Positions 1-8,669 of a DNA stretch of 64,000 bases are shown here, piece by piece; positions within the stretch are counted from its first letter, which is position 1, and the number at the start of each line of letters is the position of its first letter. The stretch is from assembly GCF_014649695.1 (NCBI RefSeq), contig NZ_BMTN01000002.1:248001-312000 (forward strand), read 5' to 3'. Both the position numbers and the translations under genes were made by a program. Origin of the DNA: Streptomyces kurssanovii. GTDB lineage: Bacteria; Actinomycetota; Actinomycetes; Streptomycetales; Streptomycetaceae. The notes beneath the pieces were generated by a model. The model did not search any database. It was given only the letters and a program-made list of their open reading frames with translations, and had not been told where the DNA came from.

Positions 1-1
1 C

Positions 2-754
2 ATCGACATCGACTGGGAGTGGCCGGGCTCCGAGGGCGACGCCGACACCGTGTACCGGCCGGAGGACAAGCGGAACTTCACGGCGCTGGTGCACGAGTTC
101 CGCACCCAGCTGGATGCGTACGCCACGTCCCGGCACAAGGCCGAGGGCGGCAAGCGCAAGCACTACGAGCTGTCCGCCTTCGTGCCGACCGCGCCGGCCA
201 AGATCGACGCCGGATTCGAGGTCCGCAAGATCATGCGGGACTTCGACTTCGTCAACCTCCAGGGCTACGACTTCCACGTCTCCGGCGAGAAGACCACCGC
301 CCAGCAGTCGGCGCTGTACGCCCGCGGGGACTTCAGTGTCGACCAGACCGTCCGCGACTGGCTGCGGCGCGGTGCGCCGGCACGCAAGCTGGTGGTCGGC
401 ATGCCCTTCTACGGGCAGGGGTGGACCGGGGTGACCGGCGGGGGCGACGGCATGGGCCGCCCGGCGGCGGCGCCCGCCCCGGCGACCTGGGCGGCCGGCT
501 ACGAGGACTACAAGGCCCTCAAGAAGCTCGCGGACTCCGGTACCTACAAGGTCCACCGCGACCGGCGCAACGGGCACGCGTGGCTCTTCGACGGCACGAC
601 CCTGTGGACGTACGACGATCCCGCCGTGCTGCGCGCCAAGACCTCGTACATCCGCGACCGTGGCCTCGGCGGCGCGATGTTCTGGTCGCTCGACGGTGAC
701 ACCGCCGACGGCGAGCTGACGGCCGCGGTCGACGGCGGGCTGAGCCGCCGCTGA
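2..754 (+). CDS. Glycoside hydrolase family 18 chitinase, 3' part
   Basis: This is the C-terminal ~250 residues of a secreted GH18 chitinase that cleaves chitin beta-1,4 links; the 5' end lies outside the window. The reading frame enters at base 2 with IDIDWEWPG, which matches the family catalytic motif DxxDxDxE, the Glu being the acid/base. Downstream, the block around 'VNLQGYDFHV' and 'GMPFYGQGW' fits later strands of the TIM barrel, and 'GAMFWSLDGD' matches the conserved C-terminal Trp strand. The stop is followed by a strong hairpin. Carbohydrate-binding modules, if present, would lie upstream. The family call is secure; chain length and substrate preference cannot be judged. Confidence 0.9.
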   Translation: MDIDWEWPGSEGDADTVYRPEDKRNFTALVHEFRTQLDAYATSRHKAEGGKRKHYELSAFVPTAPAKIDAGFEVRKIMRDFDFVNLQGYDFHVSGEKTTAQQSALYARGDFSVDQTVRDWLRRGAPARKLVVGMPFYGQGWTGVTGGGDGMGRPAAAPAPATWAAGYEDYKALKKLADSGTYKVHRDRRNGHAWLFDGTTLWTYDDPAVLRAKTSYIRDRGLGGAMFWSLDGDTADGELTAAVDGGLSRR

Positions 755-783
755 TCCGAAGTCCGGTCCGCCGCGGATCCGGC

Positions 784-817
784 GCGGCCCCGTACGGATC
801 CGTCCGTACGGGGCCGC
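784..817 (+). terminator. Hairpin terminator after the chitinase gene
   Basis: A perfect 15-bp GC-rich stem (784-798 pairing with 803-817) with a 4-nt TCCG loop lies 30 bp after the chitinase stop. It has no U-tract, which is usual for actinobacterial terminators, and it may also serve the convergent gene ending at 859. Confidence 0.85.
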
Positions 818-858
818 AGACGACCCGGGACAGGCGCCCGGGGGCGGGTCGGGGGCGC

Positions 859-1995
859 TCACGCGCCGGTCGCGTATTCCTCGTCCGGCGGCGGGGTGGT
901 GCTCAGTCCCAGGGCGTCCCGGGCAGCGATCCGCGCCTCGGTGGTCAGCGCCCACTCCGCGGCCGTCACATGCGCCCAGAAGGCGTCCTCGTCCGCCGCC
1001 TTCGCGGCCGCGGCCCATTCCTTGCCGGAGGCCTCGAACTGCCTGGCTCTCGCCGACAGCGAAGGTGACGCCCCCTCGGGCCAGGAGCGGCCGCGCAGCG
1101 CCGTCGCCTGCTCGGCCAGGACGGTGGACATCTCCTGCGCCCAACTCCGGTACGGCGTCGGGTCGTCGGAGAACTCCTCGTCCGGCTCCTCGTAGGCCGC
1201 GCTCTCCACGGCGTGCTCGGCGTTGATGTAGGAGAGCTGGTCGGGGTCGTGGGTCTCGGGGCCCACGCGGAGCGACCGGGTCAGCCCGTCGCCCGTGAGC
1301 GCGCAGGTGACCTCGCGGTCGCCGCGCGCCCAGCTCTCCCTGGTCGGGATGTAGTAGTACATCTCCACGTCGTCCGGGAACGCCCAGGAGTCCGGGACGT
1401 ACGCGTCGTTGAGATCGAGGCAGCGATCCTCCGCGAACGCCTCCCCCGCCGGGCTGCCGGGTGCGGGGTCGGACCGCTGGAACAGGTAGGTCCCGGTCAC
1501 CTCGGCGTCGTGCCGCTCGCCACAGGGGACGACGTCGACGTTCACGACCTCCCGCTCCAGGTCGCCTCCCGGCACGTTGAAGCACTCGCCCTTGCGCAGG
1601 TTCTGGGTGCTCTTGGAGCGGGAGGCTCCCTCGACGCCGTCGCGGAACCCGTTCCAGGCGTCGCCTGCCGCGCCCGTCGCCACCATGAGCAGGACGAGCA
1701 GCGTGCTGACCGACGACAGGACGATGCCGGCGATCGCCATCCCCTTGCCGCGGCCGCCCTTGCGGCTGATCTGCCCGAGGGCGACGGCGCCGAGGACGAG
1801 TCCGAGCGGCGGCAGACAGCAGACGACGCCGACGACCAGCGAGGTGATGGCGAGGCCGTTCACCGGCTCCGGTCGCGGGGGCGGCGGGTAGGGCAACGGG
1901 TGCTGGTACGACGTGTGGTGCGGGTAGGGCGGCCCGCCCTGTGCGGATGGGTCCACGGTGCGGGTGCTCCTCGTCGGTCCGGTGCTCGCGCACAC
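859..1995 (-). CDS. DUF4190-domain membrane protein with extracellular tail
   Basis: A 378-residue protein of unknown function. It has a Pro/Tyr-rich cytoplasmic N-terminus (residues ~15-45), then two hydrophobic helices ('ITSLVVGVVCCLPPLGLVLG' and 'MAIAGIVLSSVSTLLVLLMV') separated by a short basic loop, the usual DUF4190 architecture. The ~270-residue C-terminal part is probably external and holds a conserved-looking block around 'GECFNVPGG...VVPCGERHDAEVTG', the pattern of the septum-formation-like or DUF4352-type tails of actinobacterial membrane proteins. It is convergent with the chitinase gene. No enzymatic motif is visible. Confidence 0.75.
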   Translation of the reverse strand: MCASTGPTRSTRTVDPSAQGGPPYPHHTSYQHPLPYPPPPRPEPVNGLAITSLVVGVVCCLPPLGLVLGAVALGQISRKGGRGKGMAIAGIVLSSVSTLLVLLMVATGAAGDAWNGFRDGVEGASRSKSTQNLRKGECFNVPGGDLEREVVNVDVVPCGERHDAEVTGTYLFQRSDPAPGSPAGEAFAEDRCLDLNDAYVPDSWAFPDDVEMYYYIPTRESWARGDREVTCALTGDGLTRSLRVGPETHDPDQLSYINAEHAVESAAYEEPDEEFSDDPTPYRSWAQEMSTVLAEQATALRGRSWPEGASPSLSARARQFEASGKEWAAAAKAADEDAFWAHVTAAEWALTTEARIAARDALGLSTTPPPDEEYATGA

Positions 1996-2064
1996 CGATG
2001 TGAACAGGCGCGCGAATGATATGACGCGGCACCGACACCGTCGTGAGTGGCCGTGACACGGCGA

Positions 2065-2092
2065 AGGGGCGGCCGCTCACGCGACCGCCCCT
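2065..2092 (-). terminator. Probable terminator of the S8 protease gene
   Basis: An 8-bp GC-only stem (2065-2072 with 2085-2092) around a 12-nt loop lies about 65 bp beyond the protease stop codon on the minus strand. Confidence 0.5.
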
Positions 2093-2156
2093 CACCTGCT
2101 CAGCCTGTCATCGGCTCATGGCCTCTCGGCGCATGGGCTGTGCGGGCTCGATTCAC

Positions 2157-3737
2157 TCAGAACTGGAGCGCCCAGGAGTCGATCTTCCCGGTGTCGTACG
2201 ACGCGTTGTCGCTGACCCGCAGCTTCCAGGTGCCGTTGGCCGCTTCGGACGACGCGTTCACCGTGTAGGTGGTGATCACGTTGTCCAGGCTGCCGCCGGA
2301 CCCGTACGCCTTGAGGTTGTAGACGGAACCGTCGGGAGCGACGAGGTCGATCCGCAGGTCACCGATGTAGGTGTGCTTGATGTCGACCGGCACGCGAAGG
2401 CTCGTCGGCGCGTTGCCGGCGACTCCGCTGACGGTGATCGGCGACTCGACGGTGGAGCGGTCGCTGATCGCGTAGTCGGTGAGGTTCTCGAACCGGTCGC
2501 CGGTGGGCGGCTCTGTGCTGCCGCCGTCTCCGACGTTCAGGAGACGGTTCGGCGAGCCGGTGCCCGGGCTGGTCACGACACCGCTGGTGGCGCCGGTGGT
2601 CAGGGCCGTGGACACCTGGGCCGGGGTCGCGGTCCTGTTCTGCGCCAGGTACAGCGCTGCCGCGCCGGCGACGTGCGGCGTCGCCATCGAGGTGCCGGAG
2701 ATGGTGTTCGTCGCCGTGTCACCGGTGTTCCACGCCGACTTGATCGACGAGCCGGGGGCGAAGATGTCCAGCACGCTGCCGTAGTTGGAGAAGCTGGAGC
2801 GGGCGTCGGAGCTCGTGGTGGAGCCGACGGTGATGGCCTCCGCGACGCGCGCGGGCGAGTAGTTGGAGGCGTTGGAGCCGTCGTTGCCCGCCGCCACCGC
2901 GTAAGTGACGCCGGAGGCGATGGAGTTGCGCACGGCGGTGTCGAGGGCCGGGTCGATGCCGCCGCCGAGGCTCATGTTGGCGACAGCCGGCTTGACGGCG
3001 TTCTGCGTCACCCAGTCGATACCGGCGACGACCTGCGCGGTGGTGCCGGAGCCCGAGTTGTTGAGCACACGGACGCCGACGATCTTGGCCTTCTTGGCCA
3101 CACCGTAGGAGGAGCCCGCGACGGTACCGGCGACGTGGGTGCCGTGCCCGTTGCCGTCCTGCGCCGTGTTGTCGTTGTCGATGGCGTCGTAGCCGTTGAA
3201 GGCACGGCCACCGAAGTCGCTGTGGGAGATGCGCACACCGGTGTCGATGATGTACGCGGTGACCCCCTCACCGGCGGTGTCGGGGTAGGTGTAGCTCTGG
3301 TTCAGCGGCAGCGCCTTCTGGTCGATCCGGTCGAGGCCCCACGAGGGCGGGCTCGGCTGGGTACCGGAGATCTTGAAGACACGGTTCTGCACGACGGACT
3401 CGACGGCCGGGTCCGCGGCGAACTTCTTCGCCTGCGCCTCGGAGACCTTGACGGCGTAACCGTTCAGTGCGGCGTTGTACGTCTTCTCGATCTTCGCGCC
3501 GTACTTCGCCGCGAGGCGCTTGCCCGCCCTGGAACCGGCGTCGCCCGCGGACTCCTCGAGGGTGACGATGTAGCTGCCCTCGATGGCTCCCGGCGCACCC
3601 GCGTTCTCGATGACGCCCGTGGGCGCCGGCAGGGCGGCGGAGGCCGGAAGGGCGTAGACCGTGCCGAGTGCGAGCGCGGCGACGGATATGGCGCTGGCCG
3701 CGGCAAGTCTTCGCCGCGAGTCACGCATCACAGACAT
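2157..3737 (-). CDS. Secreted subtilisin-like (S8) serine protease with C-terminal P-domain
   Basis: A 526-residue pre-pro-protease. It has a signal peptide (residues 1 to ~35, ending near 'ALPASAA'), an inhibitor I9 propeptide (~50-120, beginning 'GSYIVTLEE'), and an S8 domain with triad D165 (in AYIIDTG), H198 (GNGHGTHVAG) and S350 (SGTSMATPHVAG); N285 forms the oxyanion hole. A proprotein-convertase P-domain follows (~430-526, 'HTYIGDLRIDLVAPDGS') and may stabilise the enzyme or bind substrate. The frame stays open to 4076, but ATG 3737 is chosen because GAGGAGG lies 9 nt upstream and the signal peptide follows directly. It is monocistronic and divergent from the PLP enzyme. Its role is extracellular protein degradation; the exact target is unknown. 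Confidence 0.92.
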   Translation of the reverse strand: MSVMRDSRRRLAAASAISVAALALGTVYALPASAALPAPTGVIENAGAPGAIEGSYIVTLEESAGDAGSRAGKRLAAKYGAKIEKTYNAALNGYAVKVSEAQAKKFAADPAVESVVQNRVFKISGTQPSPPSWGLDRIDQKALPLNQSYTYPDTAGEGVTAYIIDTGVRISHSDFGGRAFNGYDAIDNDNTAQDGNGHGTHVAGTVAGSSYGVAKKAKIVGVRVLNNSGSGTTAQVVAGIDWVTQNAVKPAVANMSLGGGIDPALDTAVRNSIASGVTYAVAAGNDGSNASNYSPARVAEAITVGSTTSSDARSSFSNYGSVLDIFAPGSSIKSAWNTGDTATNTISGTSMATPHVAGAAALYLAQNRTATPAQVSTALTTGATSGVVTSPGTGSPNRLLNVGDGGSTEPPTGDRFENLTDYAISDRSTVESPITVSGVAGNAPTSLRVPVDIKHTYIGDLRIDLVAPDGSVYNLKAYGSGGSLDNVITTYTVNASSEAANGTWKLRVSDNASYDTGKIDSWALQF

Positions 3738-3928
3738 GTGAGGGGTCCTCCTCATTGGTGGTGCGTTGCTGTGGGGGATTGCGACAGGAGCATGCCAATG
3801 ACGTGGCCCCAAATCCGCGTCATGTGCGTACGCCTGCCGAGCGAAAGATTGACCGATCCATAGGAATCCCACAAGAGGCCCGACCGCCAGGTAACAAGGG
3901 CGCCACACAACTGACATGCTGGCGAACC

Positions 3929-5026
3929 ATGACGATGTACCGCTGCTCCCACTGCGGAATCGGTTCGCCGGTCGATTCTGCCACCTGGTGCTGCCCGGAC
4001 TGTCACGGGCCCTGGGACCTGGACTTCCGGGCCTCGCCGGTCCCCCTCGCCGAGCTGCCGGGCCGGGTGAATTCACTGTGGCGTTACGCGGAGGCGCTGC
4101 CGCTGACCGCTCCCGTCACCTCCCTCGGGGAGGGCCGCACGCCACTCGTCCCGCTCACCGCGACCGTCTCCGTGAAGCTCGACTTCCTCACGCCGACACT
4201 GTCCTTCAAGGACCGCGGCGCGGTGATGCTGGCCGAGCTCGCCCGGCGCCTGCCCGGAGAGCCGCGCCGCGTGATCGCCGACAGCAGCGGCAACGCGGGG
4301 ACGGCCGTCGCCGCGTACTGCGCGCGGGCCGGGCTGGACTGCACGGTCTTCGTCCCCGAGGCCACCTCCGCGAAGAAGGTGGAGCAGATCCGGGCCCACG
4401 GCGCACGGCTGGAACTTGTCCCCGGCGACCGGGAGGCCACGGCGGAGGCGGCCCGCGCCGCGGCCGGCGGCGAAGGGGTCTTCTACGCGAGCCACGTGTA
4501 CAACCCCTACTTCCTGCACGGCACGAAGACGTACGTGTACGAGCTGTGGGAGGACCTCGGCGGCCGGCTGCCGGAGGCGATCGTCGTCCCCGTCGGCAAC
4601 GGCACGCTGCTGCTGGGCGCGGCCCAGGCACTGACCGAGCTCCACTCGCACGGCCTGATCGGATCCCGGCCCTCGCTGATCGCCGTTCAGGCGGAGGCCG
4701 TCTCGCCGCTCGCCTCGGCGTTCCACGCGGGCGCCGACGACCTGCTGGAGCGCTCCCCCGCCCGCCCGACGCTCGCCGAGGGCATCGCCATCCCGAACCC
4801 GCCGCGGGCCCGGCAGATCCTGCGGGCGGTACGGGAGTGGGGCGGGACGTTCCTGACCGTCACGGAGGACGAGATCCGGCAGGCCCAACGCGACCTCGCC
4901 GGGCGGGGTCTTTTCGTCGAGTCGACGGGGGTGGCCTGCTGGGCGGCGGCCGGTGGCTGGACCGACCGAACGGCGGTCGTGCCGCTGTGCGGAGCGGGTC
5001 TCAAGACGGGGACGGCCCCGGCCTGA
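3929..5026 (+). CDS. Threonine synthase-like PLP-dependent enzyme
   Basis: A 365-residue fold-type II PLP enzyme. An N-terminal zinc-ribbon-like segment (CSHCG ... CCPDCHG) precedes the catalytic region. Lys of 'LSFKDRGAV' should carry PLP, 'SSGNAGTAVAAY' is the substrate/cofactor loop, and 'PVGNGTLLLG' binds the phosphate. This pattern is that of threonine synthase, which converts O-phosphohomoserine to threonine, but it lies alone rather than with hom/thrB, so it may be a paralogue of different specificity. The frame is open from 3668; ATG 3929 (or 3935) is preferred because the zinc-ribbon motif starts there and the upstream bases are the shared promoter region with the protease. Confidence 0.82.
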   Translation: MTMYRCSHCGIGSPVDSATWCCPDCHGPWDLDFRASPVPLAELPGRVNSLWRYAEALPLTAPVTSLGEGRTPLVPLTATVSVKLDFLTPTLSFKDRGAVMLAELARRLPGEPRRVIADSSGNAGTAVAAYCARAGLDCTVFVPEATSAKKVEQIRAHGARLELVPGDREATAEAARAAAGGEGVFYASHVYNPYFLHGTKTYVYELWEDLGGRLPEAIVVPVGNGTLLLGAAQALTELHSHGLIGSRPSLIAVQAEAVSPLASAFHAGADDLLERSPARPTLAEGIAIPNPPRARQILRAVREWGGTFLTVTEDEIRQAQRDLAGRGLFVESTGVACWAAAGGWTDRTAVVPLCGAGLKTGTAPA

Positions 5027-5158
5027 GGCTGTCCCCCGCGGAATCCGGCCCGCACCGGTGACGGGATGCCGCCGTACGGCCCGACCAGCGGGGCCTCGTA
5101 CTCCTGGAGCGCCCGGCCGCCCCGACGCTACGATCGGCCGGTCGGCAAGGGGGCGGGG

Positions 5159-5638
5159 ATGCGGAACGTGTCACGGCGGGCCGTGCTGGTCCTGGGGATG
5201 GGGGCGGTGGCGTCCGCCTGCACCGGGCCGGAACCGCGGGACGGTGCGGACGAGGGACCGCTGCGTACGGAGACGGAGCCGCTGGAGAAGGCGTTCGCGC
5301 TCCTCGGGCCATTGAGCGGCGCGCACTGGCTCGGCTACGACCGGGTGAAGAACAACGACGGCAGATCGGTGCCCGGCCCGTCCGACATCCGGCTCGTCGG
5401 CTTCGCACGGCTCGCGGACGGCAAGGCGGCCGAGCTGACGGCGGTCACGGAGCGCGCGTTCGGGCCGGGGCCGCTCGGTGAACTGCCCGAGCGGCTGGTC
5501 ACGTTCGCGCCGGAGGACGCTCAGTGGCAGCACAGCGAGGCCTTCGACAGCGAGATGACCGGCGGCGCGTATTCCGGCCGTTTCCTGCTGTCGCCGGCCA
5601 AGGGAATGGTCTGCTTCGACGCGCTGAACGTGCCGTAG
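5159..5638 (+). CDS. Small secreted lipoprotein, unknown function
   Basis: A 159-residue protein with a short signal: RR followed by 'AVLVLGMGAVASAC', giving a lipobox (VASAC) whose Cys should be lipidated. The mature part has no recognised catalytic motif and contains two Gly/Pro-rich strands typical of small beta-sandwich proteins. ATG 5159 is preferred over the upstream in-frame ATG at 5066 because a purine-rich AAGGGGGCGGGG lies directly before it and the signal peptide starts there. No homologue is recognised. Confidence 0.65.
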   Translation: MRNVSRRAVLVLGMGAVASACTGPEPRDGADEGPLRTETEPLEKAFALLGPLSGAHWLGYDRVKNNDGRSVPGPSDIRLVGFARLADGKAAELTAVTERAFGPGPLGELPERLVTFAPEDAQWQHSEAFDSEMTGGAYSGRFLLSPAKGMVCFDALNVP

Positions 5639-5685
5639 GGGCGGCCGGGGAGGAGTGGCGCACCCGGCCGTCGACCGGGCGCCGG

Positions 5686-8031
5686 TCAGTCCGACGGCTT
5701 CCCGAGCGACACACCCACAGGCTCTTCGCCCACTGTGTCCGCTGCTGCGGCCTCCTCCGGCTGCCCGGTCCCACCCGTCGATCCGGTCTCGCCCACCGGC
5801 TCGGTCTCACTCACCTGCTCGGTCTCGGTCACCGGCTCCGGTTCACCCGTCGGCCCGCCCGCGAGGCGTCGTTGTTCGTCCTCCACGATCCGGCGTGCCA
5901 GCGATCCGACCGAGATGTCGACCGCGTCCGGCGTGGCCTCCGCGACGTCGCTGCGGCGGGCGTAGGCGTCGAACAGGCGGGACTTGCTCTCCAGGATGTC
6001 CAGCATCCGCTGGTCCACACTGTCCGTGGCGAGCAGCCGGTGGACCTGTACGGCGCGGACCTGGCCCATCCGGTGGGCGCGGGCGACCGCCTGATGCTCC
6101 ATCGTCGGTTTGACCTGCGGTTCGCAGATGATGACCACCGATGCCGCCTGGAGGTTGAGCCCCACACCACCGGCCTCGATCTGCGCGAGCAGCACGGCGC
6201 GGCCTGACGCGGCGGTGAACTCGTCCACGAGCCGCTGGCGGCGGGCGGCGGGCACGCTCCCCGAGACGGGGCCGAACACACCACCCTCCAGGGCGGCCTC
6301 CACCGTGGCGAGCACCTCGCGGAAGTACGAGAAGACCACCACTTTGAGCCCGTTGGCCGCGGCGTCGTCCACCAGCTCGCGCAGCCGCTCCAGCTTCGCC
6401 GACTTCTCGGGACGCGCGTACGCGGCCCTGCGCATCGCCATGAAGTTGCCGCTCGCCACGGCTTCCCGGTACGCCTCCGCGTCGTCCGCGCTGAACTCCT
6501 CCCACTCCTCCACCTGGAGCAGCGACGGCAGTTCGGTGAGCACGTCCTGCTGGTTGCGGCGCAGATAGGCCGGGGCGACCGCACGGCGGAAGGCCTGGGA
6601 GCCGGCGACCGCGGCGCTGCCCTGGATCTCGGGCAGCAGCGACGGCTGGAGATGGCGGACGAGGTTGCGGAACTCCTCGACCCGGTTCTCCATCGGCGTG
6701 CCGGTGAGGAACAGGACCCGCTCGCACCGCTCGGCCCAGCGGGCGACGGCCTTCGACCTGCGCGCGTCCGGGTTCTTCACGTAGTGGGCCTCGTCGACGA
6801 CGAGCATGCCCGGCGTGGAGCCGTCGGGTACGGCCAGGCCGTGCAGGGCGTCGAAGGTCGTGACGGCGATACCGCCCCGGTCCTGCCAGTCGGCGTACGC
6901 GTCGGCGCGGTCCGGTCCGTGCACCGGCACGGGGCGCAGTGTGCTGCGCGACCTGATCTCACGTGTCCAGTTGATGAGGACGCTCGCCGGGCACACCACC
7001 ACGAAGTGCGTGTGTCCCTGGGCGGCGAGGTGGGCGAGGGCGGCGATGGCCTGGACGGTCTTGCCGAGTCCCATCTCGTCGCCGAGGATCACCCGGCGCT
7101 GGGCGAGCGCGAAGCGGGCGCCGAAGGCCTGGTAGCCGCGGAGCGACACGCGGAGGTGGGTGTCGTCGAGCCGCTGCCCGCGGACGCGTTCCGCGAGTTC
7201 GGCGGGCAGGAAGCCTTCCGCCGTCTCCGGGTCGGGGCCACGGCCGGAGACCTCTGCGAGCAGACTGTAGTACTCCGCCGACCGGAGCTCGAAGTCGACC
7301 CACGCGGCGGCCTCGGAAGCCGGGGGACGCAGCAGGTCGACCGACGCCTGCCCGAGCAGCAGCGGCAGTTCGGCGCCGGCCGCTTCCGAGGTCACCTCCC
7401 GGATGCGCGCGAGCGCCGTCAGCGCCCGCTCCCGGCCGTCCCGGCCGGTGAGCATCATGCGCAGCCGCCCGCCGGCGGGCCGCGCCGCTGTCAGCGGCTC
7501 CGCCAGCCGCTTCTCCAGCCGCTCCGCGGCGTCCAGTGCACGCCGCAGTCCCGGCCCGGCCTCGACCAGCCGGTGCAGGGCGACGACGAGTGCGGTGGTA
7601 CGCGGTTCCGGCCGGTCCACGTCGATCCGGACGGCGACGGTCTCCGCCACGGCGTCCGCGATCTGCCCCGCGGCGGCGAGGGCCTGGTCGGCGGTCTGCG
7701 CGCCGACACCGGAGACCTGGCGCAGCTCGTACCGCCCCGCGGCGCGCACCTGACGCACCGTGCCGTATCCGGCCGCTTCGAGGGCGCCGAGCCGCAGCCG
7801 TCCTTCGGTGACGTCCTTGAGCCGGCTCACGGGAATGGACCCGAGTTCCTCGTCCACGAGCTCGGTGCGGATCGGGTCGAGCGCCCCACTCACGTCCACC
7901 AGCGCGCGCCGGTGGTCCGAGCGGACCGCCCGCGCGGCGTCGAGCAGCCGGCCGGCCTCCGCGAGCAGTTCCCTGGCGTCCCGTCCGGCGCGCACCGCTC
8001 GCGCCTCGCGCCCCGCACCGCCGTCTGTCAT
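5686..8031 (-). CDS. SNF2-family DEAD/DEAH-box helicase
   Basis: A 781-residue Swi2/Snf2 ATPase expected to translocate on double-stranded DNA. The N-terminal ~250 residues include a helix-hairpin-helix-like stretch ('LRQVSGVGAQTADQAL'). The helicase core has Walker A 'GDEMGLGKT' near residue 320, motif II 'VVDEAHYVKNP' near 410, motif III 'LFLTGTPMEN', and motif VI 'QAVARAHRMGQVRAV' followed by 'DQRMLDILESK'. The tail is acidic and Thr/Glu-rich. The frame is open to 8265; ATG 8031 is chosen for its GAGGGG site 6 nt upstream (ATG 8043 is an alternative). Genes of this type are widespread in Streptomyces; the substrate is unknown. Confidence 0.88.
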   Translation of the reverse strand: MTDGGAGREARAVRAGRDARELLAEAGRLLDAARAVRSDHRRALVDVSGALDPIRTELVDEELGSIPVSRLKDVTEGRLRLGALEAAGYGTVRQVRAAGRYELRQVSGVGAQTADQALAAAGQIADAVAETVAVRIDVDRPEPRTTALVVALHRLVEAGPGLRRALDAAERLEKRLAEPLTAARPAGGRLRMMLTGRDGRERALTALARIREVTSEAAGAELPLLLGQASVDLLRPPASEAAAWVDFELRSAEYYSLLAEVSGRGPDPETAEGFLPAELAERVRGQRLDDTHLRVSLRGYQAFGARFALAQRRVILGDEMGLGKTVQAIAALAHLAAQGHTHFVVVCPASVLINWTREIRSRSTLRPVPVHGPDRADAYADWQDRGGIAVTTFDALHGLAVPDGSTPGMLVVDEAHYVKNPDARRSKAVARWAERCERVLFLTGTPMENRVEEFRNLVRHLQPSLLPEIQGSAAVAGSQAFRRAVAPAYLRRNQQDVLTELPSLLQVEEWEEFSADDAEAYREAVASGNFMAMRRAAYARPEKSAKLERLRELVDDAAANGLKVVVFSYFREVLATVEAALEGGVFGPVSGSVPAARRQRLVDEFTAASGRAVLLAQIEAGGVGLNLQAASVVIICEPQVKPTMEHQAVARAHRMGQVRAVQVHRLLATDSVDQRMLDILESKSRLFDAYARRSDVAEATPDAVDISVGSLARRIVEDEQRRLAGGPTGEPEPVTETEQVSETEPVGETGSTGGTGQPEEAAAADTVGEEPVGVSLGKPSD

Positions 8032-8140
8032 GACGCCCCTCATGTGCCTTCCGCCCCGACGTGCGCACATCCTTCCACGGGTGTGCGACATCGGCCGGGG
8101 GACCGGTCCCCCGGCGGTCCGGCGACGGTTTCCGGCCCCC

Positions 8141-8194
8141 TGATGGCACGTCCTGCGCTTCGTCGACCACGATGTGGCGAAAGCGGTGCGGCAG
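8141..8194 (-). pseudogene. Fragment of a UvrD-like helicase (motif II)
   Basis: About 18 codons of one minus-strand frame encode 'HRFRHIVVDEAQDV', the hallmark Walker B segment of superfamily 1 helicases. No Walker A or motifs III-VI are found nearby in any frame, so this appears to be the relic of a deleted or replaced gene. The call rests on motif recognition only. Confidence 0.4.
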
Positions 8195-8514
8195 GGTGGC
8201 ACCACGCCTTTGGGAGGGCGAGGGCCATCCCGTCTGTTTCCGGCCAACAACGCCACCCGGCCCACCCGCCTTCACAGCAAGCTCACAGGCTGTCCCGACC
8301 ATGAACACAGGGTATGGAGGCGTGATATCGGCATATCTCCGGCACTTATATTCGCGCCGTTGGGCTTCTTCGCCGAAATCGCCCCTTGTACTGACCAGTT
8401 GGCCTATGTCTATGGTGCTCCCGCACGCGGCGGATCTTGACCACTCCGCCGGACGCGCACACATCAGTAGGCGGCCGGGGGAACAGTGCCGCCACGGGGG
8501 AGGGATGAATCGTC

Positions 8515-8598
8515 ATGCCGCGATACCGGCTCGCTGTGAGCACCGCATTGGTCGCCGCTGACTGCACCCTCCGTCCCCGCGCCGGGACAGCGGGCTGA
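8515..8598 (+). CDS. Possible 27-residue ORF upstream of the toxin
   Basis: An ATG preceded at 10 nt by GGGGGAGGG opens a 27-codon frame starting MPRYRLAVSTALVAA, which resembles the first half of a signal peptide, then stops at TGA 8596. It could be a leader peptide or the decayed 5' end of a secreted-protein gene. There is no coding evidence beyond the ribosome-binding site and sequence character. Confidence 0.25.
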   Translation: MPRYRLAVSTALVAADCTLRPRAGTAG

Positions 8599-8669
8599 CC
8601 CGGCTCATCACCACCGCCTCCTAGGGCGTTCGCCCCCGCCTGCCTTCGCACGCTACGAAGGATGATCCT

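Larger units (their letters stand above)
8032..8669. other. 638-bp gap holding a helicase-motif remnant and a possible micro-ORF
   Basis: No full gene is supported here. On the minus strand at about 8141-8194 the translation reads 'LPHRFRHIVVDEAQDV', a good match to motif II of UvrD/HelD-like helicases, flanked by non-homologous sequence; it looks like a gene remnant. At 8515-8598 a 27-codon ORF follows a strong ribosome-binding site. The final part should hold the promoter of the polymorphic toxin gene. Confidence 0.5.

Noticed and set aside
2043-3863. 606-residue plus-strand frame across the S8 protease
   Set aside because: Antisense shadow; the opposite strand encodes an intact S8 protease with signal peptide and triad.
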